A DNA stretch of 9,186 nucleotides. Source: Spirochaetales bacterium. Its GTDB lineage: Bacteria; Spirochaetota; Spirochaetia; SZUA-6; DRHE01. The stretch spans positions 1-9,186 of the forward strand of contig JAFGQJ010000351.1 in assembly GCA_016935715.1 (NCBI GenBank), given 5' to 3'. Each line of letters opens with the position of its first letter. The first letter of the stretch is position 1. This document shows, one piece after another, positions 1 through 6,063 of this stretch. The notes under the pieces are model-generated. The model saw only the letters and a list, made by a program, of their open reading frames with translations. It was not told the DNA's origin and ran no database searches. The translations under genes and the position numbers were made by a program.

Positions 1-893
1 CTGATGAGAATCGGCACCTTGCCCACGCTGAAGTTCTGGCAAACCTTGTTCTGCTGTTGGGCAGACAGGGTGTCGAGCAGCAGCGCAGCCGGGTGGTGGC
101 GGGCTCGTACGAGTTTGTTCAACTGGATCGCCTGCCTGGAATCTGCAGCCTGAATGAGGAGGCTGCCCATCGGCTCGGCCAGGATGAGGTCGATTGCCAC
201 TGAGAGCCTCTGCTCCTCCCCTGTCTCGATGAAGGTATCCCGCACCGGGACGGCCAGCTGCCTCCATGTGGACATGGGCAGGAGGACGGGACGCCTCAAC
301 AGGGACATCAACCCCTCACCGTCCTTTTCGAGGTTGTACGAGATTAGAATTGTCTGTTTGCTCTGCGGAAGCTTGGAGAAAATGAACAGGATGTCTTCTA
401 CGAAGCCGGGATGTTCTGGATTTTCAGTCCTGTCGATCACCACCGTCTGCAGACCCGAAAAATCGAGATTTCCCCTCCTGATGTGGTCGATTACCTTGTT
501 TGGGGTCCCGATCACCACGTCCGGGCTTTGCGAGAGCATCCGGTGCTCCCGCTTTTCCTGACCCTCGAACCCAAAAGCAAAGACCGAGGGTTTTTTCCCG
601 GATCGGAGAAAGCGCCCGAACTCGCGAAACACTTTATGCGAGTTTTCGGTGGTGGAGGTAAGGACTAACGCCTTTATCCCGGGCTTCCCCCGTTTGAGTT
701 TCACGGAGAGGGGCAAGATGAAAGCGGCAGTCTTACCGGAATCACCCTCTGCCTCGACTGCGACGTCCCTGTCCTTGAGGATAACAGGAATCAGCCGCTG
801 CTGCAGATGGGTTGGCTTGGCATACCCGGCTTCCCGAAAAAGCGTCCACGCCTCCGCACTTCCGAAAGTTTTTTTGCCTTTCGTTGGTGCCAT
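1..893 (-). CDS. Degenerate DEAD-box RNA helicase-like protein, partial (N-terminal 297 residues)
   Basis: The frame is open from ATG at 893 to the left edge without a stop, so the C-terminus is missing. The protein follows the DEAD-box layout in order: a Q-motif (PTHLQ, Gln31), a P-loop (AEGDSGKT, residues 48-55), a GTPNK motif Ib (129-133), the motif II position (VIDRTE, 152-157), the motif III position (SYN, 185-187), and the start of the second RecA domain (about 240-297). Lys54 and Thr55 of the P-loop and Asp154 of motif II are kept. DEAD has become DRTE, SAT has become SYN, and the PTRELA motif Ia is unrecognisable. ATP hydrolysis and unwinding are therefore doubtful, and an RNA-binding or regulatory role is possible. 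The frame is clean, so this is not simple decay. ATGs at 932 and 938 are in frame behind a GAGGT, but a likely promoter (937-966) overlaps them, so 893 is preferred. The gene is divergent from the OmpA-like gene. Family membership is confident; activity is not. Confidence 0.82.
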   Translation of the reverse strand, partial: MAPTKGKKTFGSAEAWTLFREAGYAKPTHLQQRLIPVILKDRDVAVEAEGDSGKTAAFILPLSVKLKRGKPGIKALVLTSTTENSHKVFREFGRFLRSGKKPSVFAFGFEGQEKREHRMLSQSPDVVIGTPNKVIDHIRRGNLDFSGLQTVVIDRTENPEHPGFVEDILFIFSKLPQSKQTILISYNLEKDGEGLMSLLRRPVLLPMSTWRQLAVPVRDTFIETGEEQRLSVAIDLILAEPMGSLLIQAADSRQAIQLNKLVRARHHPAALLLDTLSAQQQNKVCQNFSVGKVPILI

Positions 894-936
894 GATGTTT
901 TTTCCAAAGAACGATAGTAGATTTAAGCTCATCCCC

Positions 937-966
937 ATCGTACCTCAGGCGCTGCGGTCCTGTCAA
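937..966 (-). promoter_or_regulatory. Likely sigma-70 promoter of the helicase-like gene
   Basis: On the minus strand a perfect TTGACA (966-961) is followed after 18 bases by TACGAT (942-937), a 4-of-6 match to the -10 consensus. Transcription would start near 930, giving a leader of roughly 37 bases before the ATG at 893. This argues against the upstream in-frame ATGs at 932 and 938, which would lie at or before the first transcribed base. The -10 box is only moderate, so the call is tentative. No convincing plus-strand promoter for the divergent OmpA-like gene was found between 894 and 1033. Confidence 0.5.
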
Positions 967-1033
967 TGAGAGGTGTGAAAGGGTGCGATTGCCGATGATC
1001 AAAGCAGAGAGCGAAACAAAAGGGAGACAGATC

Positions 1034-2239
1034 ATGCGCAGAGCAATCATTCTGGTTTTGGTTCTCGTTCTTCCCCTCAGTGCAACGGGGGCGGAAACCT
1101 TCCGTTTCAAATACAGCGAGGAGGAGAAGTACCGGCTGATCACGGAGGTGAATGAGGAGGTGTACGTAAACGGGGTGCTTTCTCATCAGGCGAACATCCT
1201 GAACAAGGTCGCGGTGGACACCCTGGCGGTCCGCAAGGAAGCGGGGCTGCTCTCCGCCACGTTTTTGACCTCCGAGAGAGGCTACGGCGTCCAGACCTCG
1301 TTTTCCCTGACCGAGGAGTACGAGTCCCTGTTCTGGCGCGACGAGCTCGGCCGCTACGACATCGGGGAGGCCTATTTCATGCCCGTCGTGCGAAACGTGC
1401 CGACCTTTCCCGAGGAGGATATCACACCGGGTACGAGCTGGAGCGCGTCCGGGGAGGAGGCGCACGATCTGCGCCGCAGCTTCGCCATCGAGGGACCGGT
1501 GCGCTTTCCGATGACCGTGAGCTACACCTACGTCGGTTCAGAGCAGCGGGACGGGAAAAAGGTGGAGGTGATCGCGATCGAGTACGAGGTGCAGCACAGG
1601 CTCGGCTCCCTGCGCAGCCGCCGTGCCCAGGTGCCGGTGTTGATCGAAGGCGGGTCGGAGCAGACCTACTACTGGGACAGTGAGCAGGGCAAGCCGCATT
1701 CCTATTCCGAACAGTTCGATTTCGTTTTCTATCTCTCCGACGGCCAGACAGTCGAATACATCGGCAGCGCCGAAGGGATGCTGCTGGAATCGGAGGAGCT
1801 GGACAGAGAGCAGGTTGCGCAGGAGATCGCCAAGCAGCTCGAGGAGCGGGGGGTGGAAGACACTACCGTGGTCGCGGAAGAGAAGGGCGTCACTCTGGCC
1901 CTGCAGAACATCCAGTTCGAGCCCAACTCGGCAGAGCTGAGGCAGTCGGAGCGGGCCAAGCTGAGTCACATCGGTGAGATACTGAAGGACTATCCGCGGC
2001 GGGACATCCTGATAACGGGGCACACCGCCCGGGTTCCCGGCTACACCGAAGCCGACCACCAGCGTCTGTCGGAGCAGAGGGCGCTGGCCGTGGCGGACTA
2101 CCTGCTGTCCATGGGAGCACTGCGGCCGCTGCAGGTCACCACGCGGGGCATGGGCCATCGGGAGCCTCTGTCGGACAACCAGACGGAAGCGGGCCGTATG
2201 CAAAACCGCCGCGTGGAAATCACGATTCTGGAGAACTGA
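1034..2239 (+). CDS. OmpA-like domain protein with signal peptide (spirochaete type)
   Basis: This is a 401-residue exported protein. The ATG at 1034 is chosen because GGGAG lies 7 bases upstream and it opens directly into a signal peptide: MRR, a hydrophobic run to about residue 16, and probable cleavage after Ala20. An in-frame ATG at 983 would bury the signal peptide. Residues about 21-255 are a beta-rich region I cannot assign to a named domain. A Glu-rich, probably helical stretch follows (about 250-285). Residues about 286-400 form an OmpA-like peptidoglycan-associating domain: QFEPNSAEL near its start, GHTA (329-332), LSEQRA (345-350), RGMGH, and a closing GRMQNRRVEI. The usual Asp of GHTD is Ala332, and the Asn before LSxxRA is His. 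Arg349 is kept. Peptidoglycan binding may therefore be altered. The architecture resembles Treponema pallidum Tp0624 as I recall it, which also has an N-terminal region before an atypical OmpA domain. The likely location is the periplasm or inner face of the outer membrane. Confidence 0.85.
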   Translation: MRRAIILVLVLVLPLSATGAETFRFKYSEEEKYRLITEVNEEVYVNGVLSHQANILNKVAVDTLAVRKEAGLLSATFLTSERGYGVQTSFSLTEEYESLFWRDELGRYDIGEAYFMPVVRNVPTFPEEDITPGTSWSASGEEAHDLRRSFAIEGPVRFPMTVSYTYVGSEQRDGKKVEVIAIEYEVQHRLGSLRSRRAQVPVLIEGGSEQTYYWDSEQGKPHSYSEQFDFVFYLSDGQTVEYIGSAEGMLLESEELDREQVAQEIAKQLEERGVEDTTVVAEEKGVTLALQNIQFEPNSAELRQSERAKLSHIGEILKDYPRRDILITGHTARVPGYTEADHQRLSEQRALAVADYLLSMGALRPLQVTTRGMGHREPLSDNQTEAGRMQNRRVEITILEN

Positions 2240-2241
2240 TC

Positions 2242-2258
2242 CCGGGCGCCCCGCCCGG
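2242..2258. terminator. GC-rich dyad between convergent genes, possible bidirectional terminator
   Basis: CCGGGC (2242-2247) and GCCCGG (2253-2258) form a perfect 6-bp stem with a 5-base loop. It begins 2 bases after the stop of the OmpA-like gene and ends 21 bases past the stop of ilvC on the other strand. The position suits a shared terminator for two converging transcripts. Neither strand has a T-run after it, so a factor-independent terminator is not well supported. It may act as a 3'-end stabiliser or have no function. Confidence 0.35.
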
Positions 2259-2279
2259 AGCCGACGCTGGAGCTCGCGG

Positions 2280-3296
2280 CTAGTTCTTGTCCCTGTCCAC
2301 CAGGCGGTTCTTGGCGATCCAGGGCATCATGGAGCGCAGCTTTTCCCCGACCTCTTCCATTTGATGGGCTGCGTGTTCCTTGCGCATGGCCAGGAAATTC
2401 TTCCGCCCGCTCTTGTTTTCTCCGATCCAGTTCCGGGCGAAGCTTCCGTCCTGGATCGCCGCCAGCAGCTTTTTCATCTCCTGTTTCACCGCCGGTGTGA
2501 TGATGCGAGGGCCGGAGACGTAGTCCCCGTATTCGGCGGTGTCGGAGACGCTGTAGCGCATCAGGCTCATCCCACCCTCGTAGATCAGGTCCACGATGAG
2601 CTTCAACTCGTGGATGCACTCGAAATAAGCCATTTCCGGGGCGTAGCCCGCCTCCACCAGGGTTTCGAATCCCGCCTGCATCAGATGAGTCACCCCGCCG
2701 CAGAGAACCGCCTGCTCGCCGAACAGATCGGTCTCGGTCTCCTCCTTGAATGTCGTCTCGATCACGCCGGCTTTGGCACCGCCGATGGCCGCCGCGTATC
2801 CCAGTGCTGTCTCGCGAGCCCTGCCGCTGGCGTCATTGCCGATGGCGATGAGGCAGGGCACGCCGTAGCCCAGCTCGTACTGGCGTCGAACCGTGTGTCC
2901 CGGTCCCTTTGGGGCGACCATCGAAACATCCACGTCGGCTGGAGGCTCGATCTGGCCGAAATGGATGTTGAAGCCGTGGGCGAACATCAGTGTTTTGCCG
3001 GAGCCGAGAGATGGGGCGATATCCTTCCGGTACACCTCCGCCTGCAGGTGGTCCGGCACCAGGACCATGATGGCGTCCGCCCACTGTGCCGCTTCGCCGC
3101 CGGTCATGACCTTGAGACCCGCCTCCCGCGCCTTCTTTACCGAAGCGCTGTCCTTGCGCAGGCCTACGCAGACATCGACGCCGGAGTCCCGGAGGTTGTT
3201 GGAATGGGCGAAGCCCTGGCTGCCGTAGCCGATCACAGCCACCTTCTTGCTCTGGATCCACTGCTGATCGATCTCCTGCTCGTAGTATACCTTCAT
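2280..3296 (-). CDS. ilvC: Ketol-acid reductoisomerase (NADP+), class I
   Basis: This 338-residue cytoplasmic enzyme catalyses the second common step of branched-chain amino acid synthesis. It converts 2-acetolactate or 2-aceto-2-hydroxybutyrate to the dihydroxy acid by Mg2+-dependent alkyl migration and NADPH reduction. The length is normal for class I. The NAD(P)-binding motif GYGSQG is at 23-28, followed by LRKDSAS (46-52), where Arg47, Ser50 and Ser52 suit NADPH. His107 lies in AHGFNIHF, and Lys130 lies in APKGPGH. The Mg2+ ligands Asp190 and Glu194 are in DLFGEQ, with Glu226 and Glu230 in the following helix, and Ser251 is in SVSDTAEYGD. All key residues are intact. ATG at 3296 has AGGAG about 11 bases upstream, a rather long spacing. 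The gene lies 99 bases downstream of the sugar operon in the same direction but has its own strong promoter. No other ilv or leu gene is in the window. Confidence 0.97.
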   Translation of the reverse strand: MKVYYEQEIDQQWIQSKKVAVIGYGSQGFAHSNNLRDSGVDVCVGLRKDSASVKKAREAGLKVMTGGEAAQWADAIMVLVPDHLQAEVYRKDIAPSLGSGKTLMFAHGFNIHFGQIEPPADVDVSMVAPKGPGHTVRRQYELGYGVPCLIAIGNDASGRARETALGYAAAIGGAKAGVIETTFKEETETDLFGEQAVLCGGVTHLMQAGFETLVEAGYAPEMAYFECIHELKLIVDLIYEGGMSLMRYSVSDTAEYGDYVSGPRIITPAVKQEMKKLLAAIQDGSFARNWIGENKSGRKNFLAMRKEHAAHQMEEVGEKLRSMMPWIAKNRLVDRDKN

Positions 3297-3338
3297 CGTT
3301 TTGGTTTCTCCTTTTTTTCTTCCGGCTTCAAGGGTTGT

Positions 3339-3369
3339 AGTATAATCCGCATATCAATGGAAATGTCAA
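3339..3369 (-). promoter_or_regulatory. Strong sigma-70 promoter of ilvC
   Basis: On the minus strand a perfect TTGACA (3369-3364) is followed by an AT-rich box that can be read as TATACT (3344-3339, 19-base spacer) or ATTATA (3346-3341, 17-base spacer). Transcription would start around 3330-3334, leaving a leader of about 35-40 bases. That is too short for a peptide-type attenuator or a T-box. No clear terminator separates it from the aldolase gene stop at 3396, so read-through from the operon could also reach ilvC. Confidence 0.75.
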
Positions 3370-3395
3370 GTTGAGAGGGAATTCCGTTTGCGGCT

Positions 3396-4100
3396 TCACG
3401 AGCTGCGCTTCGGCCAGTCGAGCTTCTCCAGCTGTTCCACCAGGAAGCGCCTCATGGCGATGATGTTCGCTCCGGCCTTCATGAACGCGATCCCGTCCTC
3501 CATGGAAGCCACGCCCCCTGAAGCCTTGATGCCGGGCCGGGAGCCGACGGTTTGCCTGATGAGAGCGATGTCGTGTACAGTAGCCCGCCCGGGTCCGAAT
3601 CCGGTGCAGGTCTTGATGAAATCCGCGCCGCAGTCCTTCACCAGACCGGCCGCCGTAACCTTCTCTTCCTCGCTCAGCAACCCGATCTCGATGATTACCT
3701 TGAAGGGCACCCCGAAGGGTTTCGCGACCCCCATCACCGCGGCGATGTCTTCTCTGACCTTCCGATAGTCCCCCTGCTTGAAGGCGGCTATGTTCATCAC
3801 CATGTCCAGATCGGAGGCGCCCCGCTTCAGCCCCTCTTCGGCTTCGTTACACTTCACCAGCGTGGTCGACCCGCCGCAGGGAAAACCTACGGGGATCTGC
3901 GCCAGCACGCCGGAGCCGGACAGCTCGTCCACCAGGACTGCCAGAAACTGCGGGAAGGCGACGACGGCGCGAAACCCATATTCCCGGGCGGATCTGCACG
4001 CCTCCCGGGCCACGGTTTCCGAGGCTGTTACGGTCAGAGCTTCCGAATAGTCGATGGCGGCTACGAGGGCGGCGATATCTTCGTGCATTGGTTTGTCCAT
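3396..4100 (-). CDS. DeoC/DERA-family aldolase, atypical
   Basis: This 234-residue protein is a class I (Schiff-base) TIM-barrel aldolase of the deoxyribose-phosphate aldolase family. Visible family signatures are VAFP (47-50), VGFPCGGS (71-78), DLDMVMN with Asp99, FKVIIEIG (133-140), FIKTCTGFGPG with the expected Schiff-base lysine Lys163, and IKASGGV with the second active-site lysine Lys192. The catalytic Asp/Lys/Lys set is intact. The C-terminal phosphate-binding motif, normally close to RIGTSSG, is replaced by IIAMRRF (213-219), although the surrounding alignment is good. A frameshift is unlikely because the helix after it (LVEQLEKL) still fits. The substrate may be unphosphorylated or bound differently, so deoC is not used as the symbol. 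ATG at 4100 has AAGGAG 6 bases upstream. It is the last gene of the sugar operon, 39 bases after the dehydrogenase. It probably cleaves the product of that pathway (inference). Confidence 0.85.
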   Translation of the reverse strand: MDKPMHEDIAALVAAIDYSEALTVTASETVAREACRSAREYGFRAVVAFPQFLAVLVDELSGSGVLAQIPVGFPCGGSTTLVKCNEAEEGLKRGASDLDMVMNIAAFKQGDYRKVREDIAAVMGVAKPFGVPFKVIIEIGLLSEEEKVTAAGLVKDCGADFIKTCTGFGPGRATVHDIALIRQTVGSRPGIKASGGVASMEDGIAFMKAGANIIAMRRFLVEQLEKLDWPKRSS

Positions 4101-4139
4101 ACTTTGCTCCTTGGTTGCGCGGTGCCTCCAGAATAACCC

Positions 4140-5216
4140 TTAAGACGGCGGGCAGGCAAGCTCCGGATGCAGGACCACCTTGTACGCCTTCTCCCGGTCC
4201 TTGTGGAGCATGACCCGGAACGCCTCCGGGGCATCGGGCAGGGCAAAACGGTGGGTGATCAGGGATTTCACTTTTACGGCGCCCGAGGCCATCAATTCTA
4301 TGGCCCGGGGGAAGTCCCCGTACCTGTTGTTGGCAGAGCTCATGATCCGCCGCTCGCCGCTGAACCAGATCGGCGCAATGGGAATCTTCCGGCCGTGCAC
4401 GGCCAGGAGAACGAGGGTGCCGGATTTGTCCAGCATCGACAGACTGTCCCGGATCGACTCCGGGCTGCCCACCGTATCCACGACTGCGTCGAGGCGCCTG
4501 TTTGCTCCGCGCAGATGTTTTGCCAGTGCCGTGCTGTCCCCTCGTATCGTTTCTCCGAGTCCGACGCCCTGCGCCAGCTGGACAGGAAGGTCGGAGGTGT
4601 CGCAGCCGGTGGTCAAGGAAGCACCCCGGGAACGTGCCACCTGAGCTGCCAGAAGCCCGATGGGGCCCAAACCTACGACGCCGAAACGCTGTCCGGGCTG
4701 CAGAGCGCTCTGATCCACGGCGTGGACGGCTACGGCCAGTCCATCCAGGAAGACGGCTTCCTCGAAAGAGATCTGCGGAGGGATCTCGTAGGCAAACCCT
4801 TCCCAGATGTCGAACTGCTCCGACATCCCTCCGGGGTAGTAGGGCATCTGCTGCCAGCCGGCACCGTGGCCGAAGTGCTCCATGTCGCTGCACAGGTTCT
4901 CTCTGCCGCTGCGGCAGTAGTCGCACCTGCCGCAGCCCTTGTAGGCCAGGATCGCCACGGGTGTCTCCCCACCGGGCCTGCGGATGACGCCCGCCACCTC
5001 ATGGCCCAGCACCATGTTGGGCGGGGAGGGGACCTGTTTGCCGAGGGTGTGCAGGCTCCACGGATTGTCTCCGGCGAAGTAGCGCACGTCGCTGCCGCAG
5101 ATCCCGCAGGCCCTCATCTGCACCCGCACCGAGGACCCGGGTATCGGGGGGACGGGAATCTCCTTCACCGCAATCGTTTCGGGTTTCTCCAAGATGACCG
5201 CCAGGGATGTGTCCAT
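4140..5216 (-). CDS. Zinc-dependent medium-chain alcohol/polyol dehydrogenase
   Basis: This 358-residue cytoplasmic oxidoreductase of the sorbitol/threonine dehydrogenase type uses NAD(P)+ to oxidise a secondary alcohol of a sugar, polyol or sugar acid. The catalytic zinc site shows Cys40 (GICGSD) and His72-Glu73 (GHEVAG). Asp158 (FLDGLAV) sits where polyol dehydrogenases usually have Glu. The structural zinc is bound by Cys95, Cys98, Cys101 and Cys109 (GCGRCDYC...NLC). The Rossmann motif GLGPIG is at 182-187. The segment between GHEVAG and the cysteines appears shortened by about ten residues, and the usual GDRV turn is reduced to PVAIL. ATG at 5216 begins just before the family's N-terminal strand. 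A longer frame extends upstream, but it overlaps the permease gene and reads as unrelated sequence. There is no Shine-Dalgarno close to 5216, and the gene starts 8 bases after the permease stop, so translation is probably coupled. The exact substrate is unknown. Confidence 0.9.
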   Translation of the reverse strand: MDTSLAVILEKPETIAVKEIPVPPIPGSSVRVQMRACGICGSDVRYFAGDNPWSLHTLGKQVPSPPNMVLGHEVAGVIRRPGGETPVAILAYKGCGRCDYCRSGRENLCSDMEHFGHGAGWQQMPYYPGGMSEQFDIWEGFAYEIPPQISFEEAVFLDGLAVAVHAVDQSALQPGQRFGVVGLGPIGLLAAQVARSRGASLTTGCDTSDLPVQLAQGVGLGETIRGDSTALAKHLRGANRRLDAVVDTVGSPESIRDSLSMLDKSGTLVLLAVHGRKIPIAPIWFSGERRIMSSANNRYGDFPRAIELMASGAVKVKSLITHRFALPDAPEAFRVMLHKDREKAYKVVLHPELACPPS

Positions 5217-5224
5217 ATGGACTG

Positions 5225-6058
5225 CTAAAACTTGAGCGCCCCCGCCGATAGCCCCTGCACGAGGTATTTCTGGGCGAACAGCACGAACAGAATCCCGGGC
5301 AGAGCGGCGATGGTGCCGCCCGCGCAGATCTGATTCCAGTTCACGAAGATGTCCCCGATCGCGTCGAAGCAGCCCACCGTGACCGGTTGGGCCCGGGAGG
5401 TGGAGGTGAACACGAAGGCGTAGATGAACTCGTTCCAGGTCCACAGGAAGGAGATGATCGCCGAGGAGGCGATCCCGGTGGCGCTGATCGGCAGCACAAT
5501 CCGCAGCAGCACCCCCGTGCGGGAGCAGCCGTCCACGATCCCCGCGTCCACCAGGTCCCTTGGAAAGCTGTCGAAGAAGCTCTTCATGATCAAAACGGCG
5601 AAGGGGTAGGTCAGGTAGATATTGGCCAGGATCATGCTCAGCAGGCGGTCCTGAAGCCCCAGGTTCGCTATGACCAGATAAAAGGGAAGCAGCAGGGACA
5701 GGGGAGGAATGATGCGGGTGAAGATCAGGAAGTACAGCACCGCATTGGCCCCCTTGAAGCGGTAGAGGCTGAGGCCGTAAGCGGCGAACATGCCGAACAC
5801 CGTCACCACCGCCGTCGTGGAGAGGGTCACGATGATCGAATTGCGGACATAGCTGGCGAAGGGATAGTACTCGAACAGCAGCCTGAAGGGCTGGAAGGTC
5901 GGGTTCTTCGGAAAATAGACCGGGGGGAACACGTAGGTCTCCATGTCGGGCTTGAAGGCGGTCACCACGGTCCAGTAGATCGGTCCCATCATCGCGGCCA
6001 GGATGACGATGATCACGATGTACGCCGTAATCCTGCTTTCGAATATCCGGTCCAGCAT
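5225..6058 (-). CDS. ABC sugar transporter permease, MalG/CUT1 type
   Basis: This 277-residue inner-membrane protein has about six predicted transmembrane segments; the first is at about residues 12-30. The EAA loop that docks the ATPase is DAGIVDGCS (171-179), with the conserved LP at 189-190. FLWTWNEF (204-211), RIIPP (115-119) and a C-terminal GLSAGALKF are characteristic of MalG-like (BPD_transp_1) permeases of carbohydrate uptake family 1. It should pair with the upstream permease and the binding protein to carry a sugar or sugar derivative into the cell. ATG at 6058 has a perfect AGGAGGT 7 bases upstream, and the stop codon of the previous permease is embedded in that site. The first EAA residue is Asp rather than Glu, which is common. 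Confidence 0.95.
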   Translation of the reverse strand: MLDRIFESRITAYIVIIVILAAMMGPIYWTVVTAFKPDMETYVFPPVYFPKNPTFQPFRLLFEYYPFASYVRNSIIVTLSTTAVVTVFGMFAAYGLSLYRFKGANAVLYFLIFTRIIPPLSLLLPFYLVIANLGLQDRLLSMILANIYLTYPFAVLIMKSFFDSFPRDLVDAGIVDGCSRTGVLLRIVLPISATGIASSAIISFLWTWNEFIYAFVFTSTSRAQPVTVGCFDAIGDIFVNWNQICAGGTIAALPGILFVLFAQKYLVQGLSAGALKF

Positions 6059-6063
6059 CGCCT

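Noticed and set aside
154..969. Several plus-strand frames opposite the helicase-like gene
   Set aside because: They lack recognisable domains, while the minus strand gives one uninterrupted DEAD-box-like protein through the whole stretch to the edge.
3341..3346. Perfect TATAAT on the plus strand
   Set aside because: There is no matching -35 box upstream and no plus-strand gene follows. On the minus strand the same bases belong to the ilvC -10 region.
2361..3374. 337-codon open frame on the plus strand opposite ilvC
   Set aside because: It lies antisense to an unmistakable ilvC with all catalytic residues. Its translation has no recognisable motif and a composition typical of GC-rich antisense frames.
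4167..5228. 353-codon plus-strand frame opposite the dehydrogenase
   Set aside because: Antisense shadow of a gene with intact zinc and nucleotide-binding motifs; no family features of its own.
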